From Streptomyces drozdowiczii (GTDB taxonomy: Bacteria; Actinomycetota; Actinomycetes; Streptomycetales; Streptomycetaceae), in contig NZ_CP098740.1 in the NCBI RefSeq assembly GCF_026167665.1, positions 6,014,001 through 6,078,000 of the forward strand: DNA of 64,000 bases, written 5' to 3'. The position numbers and the translations under genes are program-made. Under the pieces are notes generated by a model. It saw only the letters and a list, made by a program, of their open reading frames with translations. It was not told the origin of the DNA and searched no databases. This document shows, piece by piece, positions 63,182 to 64,000 of the stretch. Positions within the stretch are counted from its first letter, which is position 1; each line of letters starts with the position of its first letter.

Positions 63182-64000
63182 TCAGCGCAGTCGTGCGGGC
63201 AGCGAGTCGACGCCGTACACGATCGACAGCTTGCGGAAGGCCAGGTCCTGCGGGGGTACGGCGAGCCGCATCGCGGGAAAGCGCCGGACCAGGGCCGGGA
63301 AGGCGGAGCGCAGTTCCATACGGGCCAGCTCCGCGCCGATGCAGCGGTGGATGCCGTACCCGAAGGCGAGATGCCCGGCCGGGGTGACCCGGTCCACGTC
63401 GAACCGCCCGTCGTCCGTGACGTACGCCGGATCGCGGTTGGCGCCGCTGAGCGAGCAGAGCACCATGTCGCCGCGCGGGATCACCACCCCCGCGATCTCG
63501 ATGTCCTCGCGGGCGAACCGGGGGAACGCCATCTGCACGGCCGACAGATAGCGCAGCACCTCTTCCACGAAGGGTGCCGCCACGGCGTCGTCCGTCCGCA
63601 GCCGGTCCGCCACCCCGTGGTTCCGCAGCAGTACGAGGGCGCCGAGCGCGATCGTGCTGGCGGTCGTCTCGAAGCCCCCGGTGAGCACCCCGTCCGCCAG
63701 GCCCGCCAGTTCCTCGTCGTCCACGCTGTCCCCGTGCTCCCGCACGATCATCCCGAGCAGGCCGTCGCCCGGCGCGCGGCGCTGGTCCCGGACCACGCCC
63801 CGGAAGTAGTCGAGCGACTCCGACATGGCGCCGAACGGCGCCGTGGCCCCCGGAACAGGTCGAAGCGGTCCATGGCCAGCTTCTGGAAGTCGTCGCGGTC
63901 CTCGTAGGGCACCCCGAGCAGTTCGCAGATGGTCAGCGACGGCACGGGCAGCGCGAACGCGTGCACCAGATCGACCGGCCCCGGCGCGGCCGCCATCGCG
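63182..64000 (-). pseudogene. Cytochrome P450, frameshifted and cut by the window edge
   Basis: The C-terminal half has the I-helix G-G-F-E-T-T-A-S, E-x-x-R in E-E-V-L-R, and the heme loop F-G-Y-G-I-H-R-C-I-G with the cysteine ligand. Upstream, [15 protein letters not shown] continues to the window end in another frame. Restoring one G on the coding strand in the run at 63847-63851 joins them. The N-terminus is missing. Bacterial P450s of this class need ferredoxin partners, none of which is visible here. Confidence 0.85.

Overview
The window looks like a core stretch of a Streptomyces (or close relative) chromosome. It is very GC-rich and tightly packed, uses GTG and TTG starts often, and carries many promoters that place the transcription start on the start codon. 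It has a divergent third-type elongation factor Tu, and the order fabG/SDR - ung - lnt - uppP - tuf3 - sbcDC - purB. From memory this order resembles the S. coelicolor region around SCO1254-SCO1346, which I could not check. I see no tRNA, rRNA, CRISPR, IS element, phage or antibiotic cluster, and no gene-free stretch longer than about 280 bases.

Layout. 1-5.1 kb: a TetR gene (cut by the window edge) faces an acetoacetate-decarboxylase-like gene and an aldehyde dehydrogenase, followed by a DJ-1/PfpI protein and an NAD(P)-dependent epimerase-like protein. 5.2-11.8 kb (minus strand): a phosphonate scavenging operon with a GntR regulator, an FAD oxidoreductase, a phosphonatase-like HAD hydrolase, and an ABC importer (ATPase, two permeases, lipoprotein) of the 2-aminoethylphosphonate type. 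11.9-17.9 kb: a HipA-like kinase/DUF3037 pair, two short-chain dehydrogenases, a peptide-type binding lipoprotein, and uracil-DNA glycosylase. 18-25 kb: a TetR/FAD-monooxygenase pair with twin operators, an apolipoprotein N-acyltransferase, a universal stress protein, and undecaprenyl-diphosphatase. 25.5-37 kb: membrane proteins, the EF-Tu paralogue, a methyltransferase-like protein, transporters, a thioesterase, a gamma-carbonic anhydrase, and small housekeeping genes. 37-42 kb: sbcD-sbcC. 42-47.6 kb: two AsnC/Lrp regulators paired with a rhodanese and a methionine-gamma-lyase-type enzyme, a DUF885 protein, and a membrane-ACT-GNAT fusion. 47.7-53.3 kb: a SWIM zinc-finger/large helical protein operon and a MocR regulator. 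53.3-59.2 kb: an EamA exporter, GntR and ROK regulators, a hypothetical gene, a mismatch glycosylase, and purB. 59.2-64 kb: an SGNH hydrolase, two CNNM/CorC-type membrane proteins, a GNAT, and a P450 running off the edge.

Two themes stand out. First, at least seven otherwise intact genes are broken by loss of exactly one base in a G or C run. An eighth case is likely. This looks like a systematic sequencing error rather than gene decay, so the 'pseudogene' entries probably encode working proteins. Second, three promoters match the LexA-independent DNA-damage motif of actinobacteria (TTGTCAGTG-N8-TAnnnT): one before ung, one before the uncharacterised SWIM/large-protein operon, and a weaker one before the hypothetical gene at 56700. 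The last two have almost identical, leaderless promoters, which suggests that an uncharacterised damage-induced module sits here. The EF-Tu paralogue contains no cysteine at all, which fits a backup factor for oxidative conditions.
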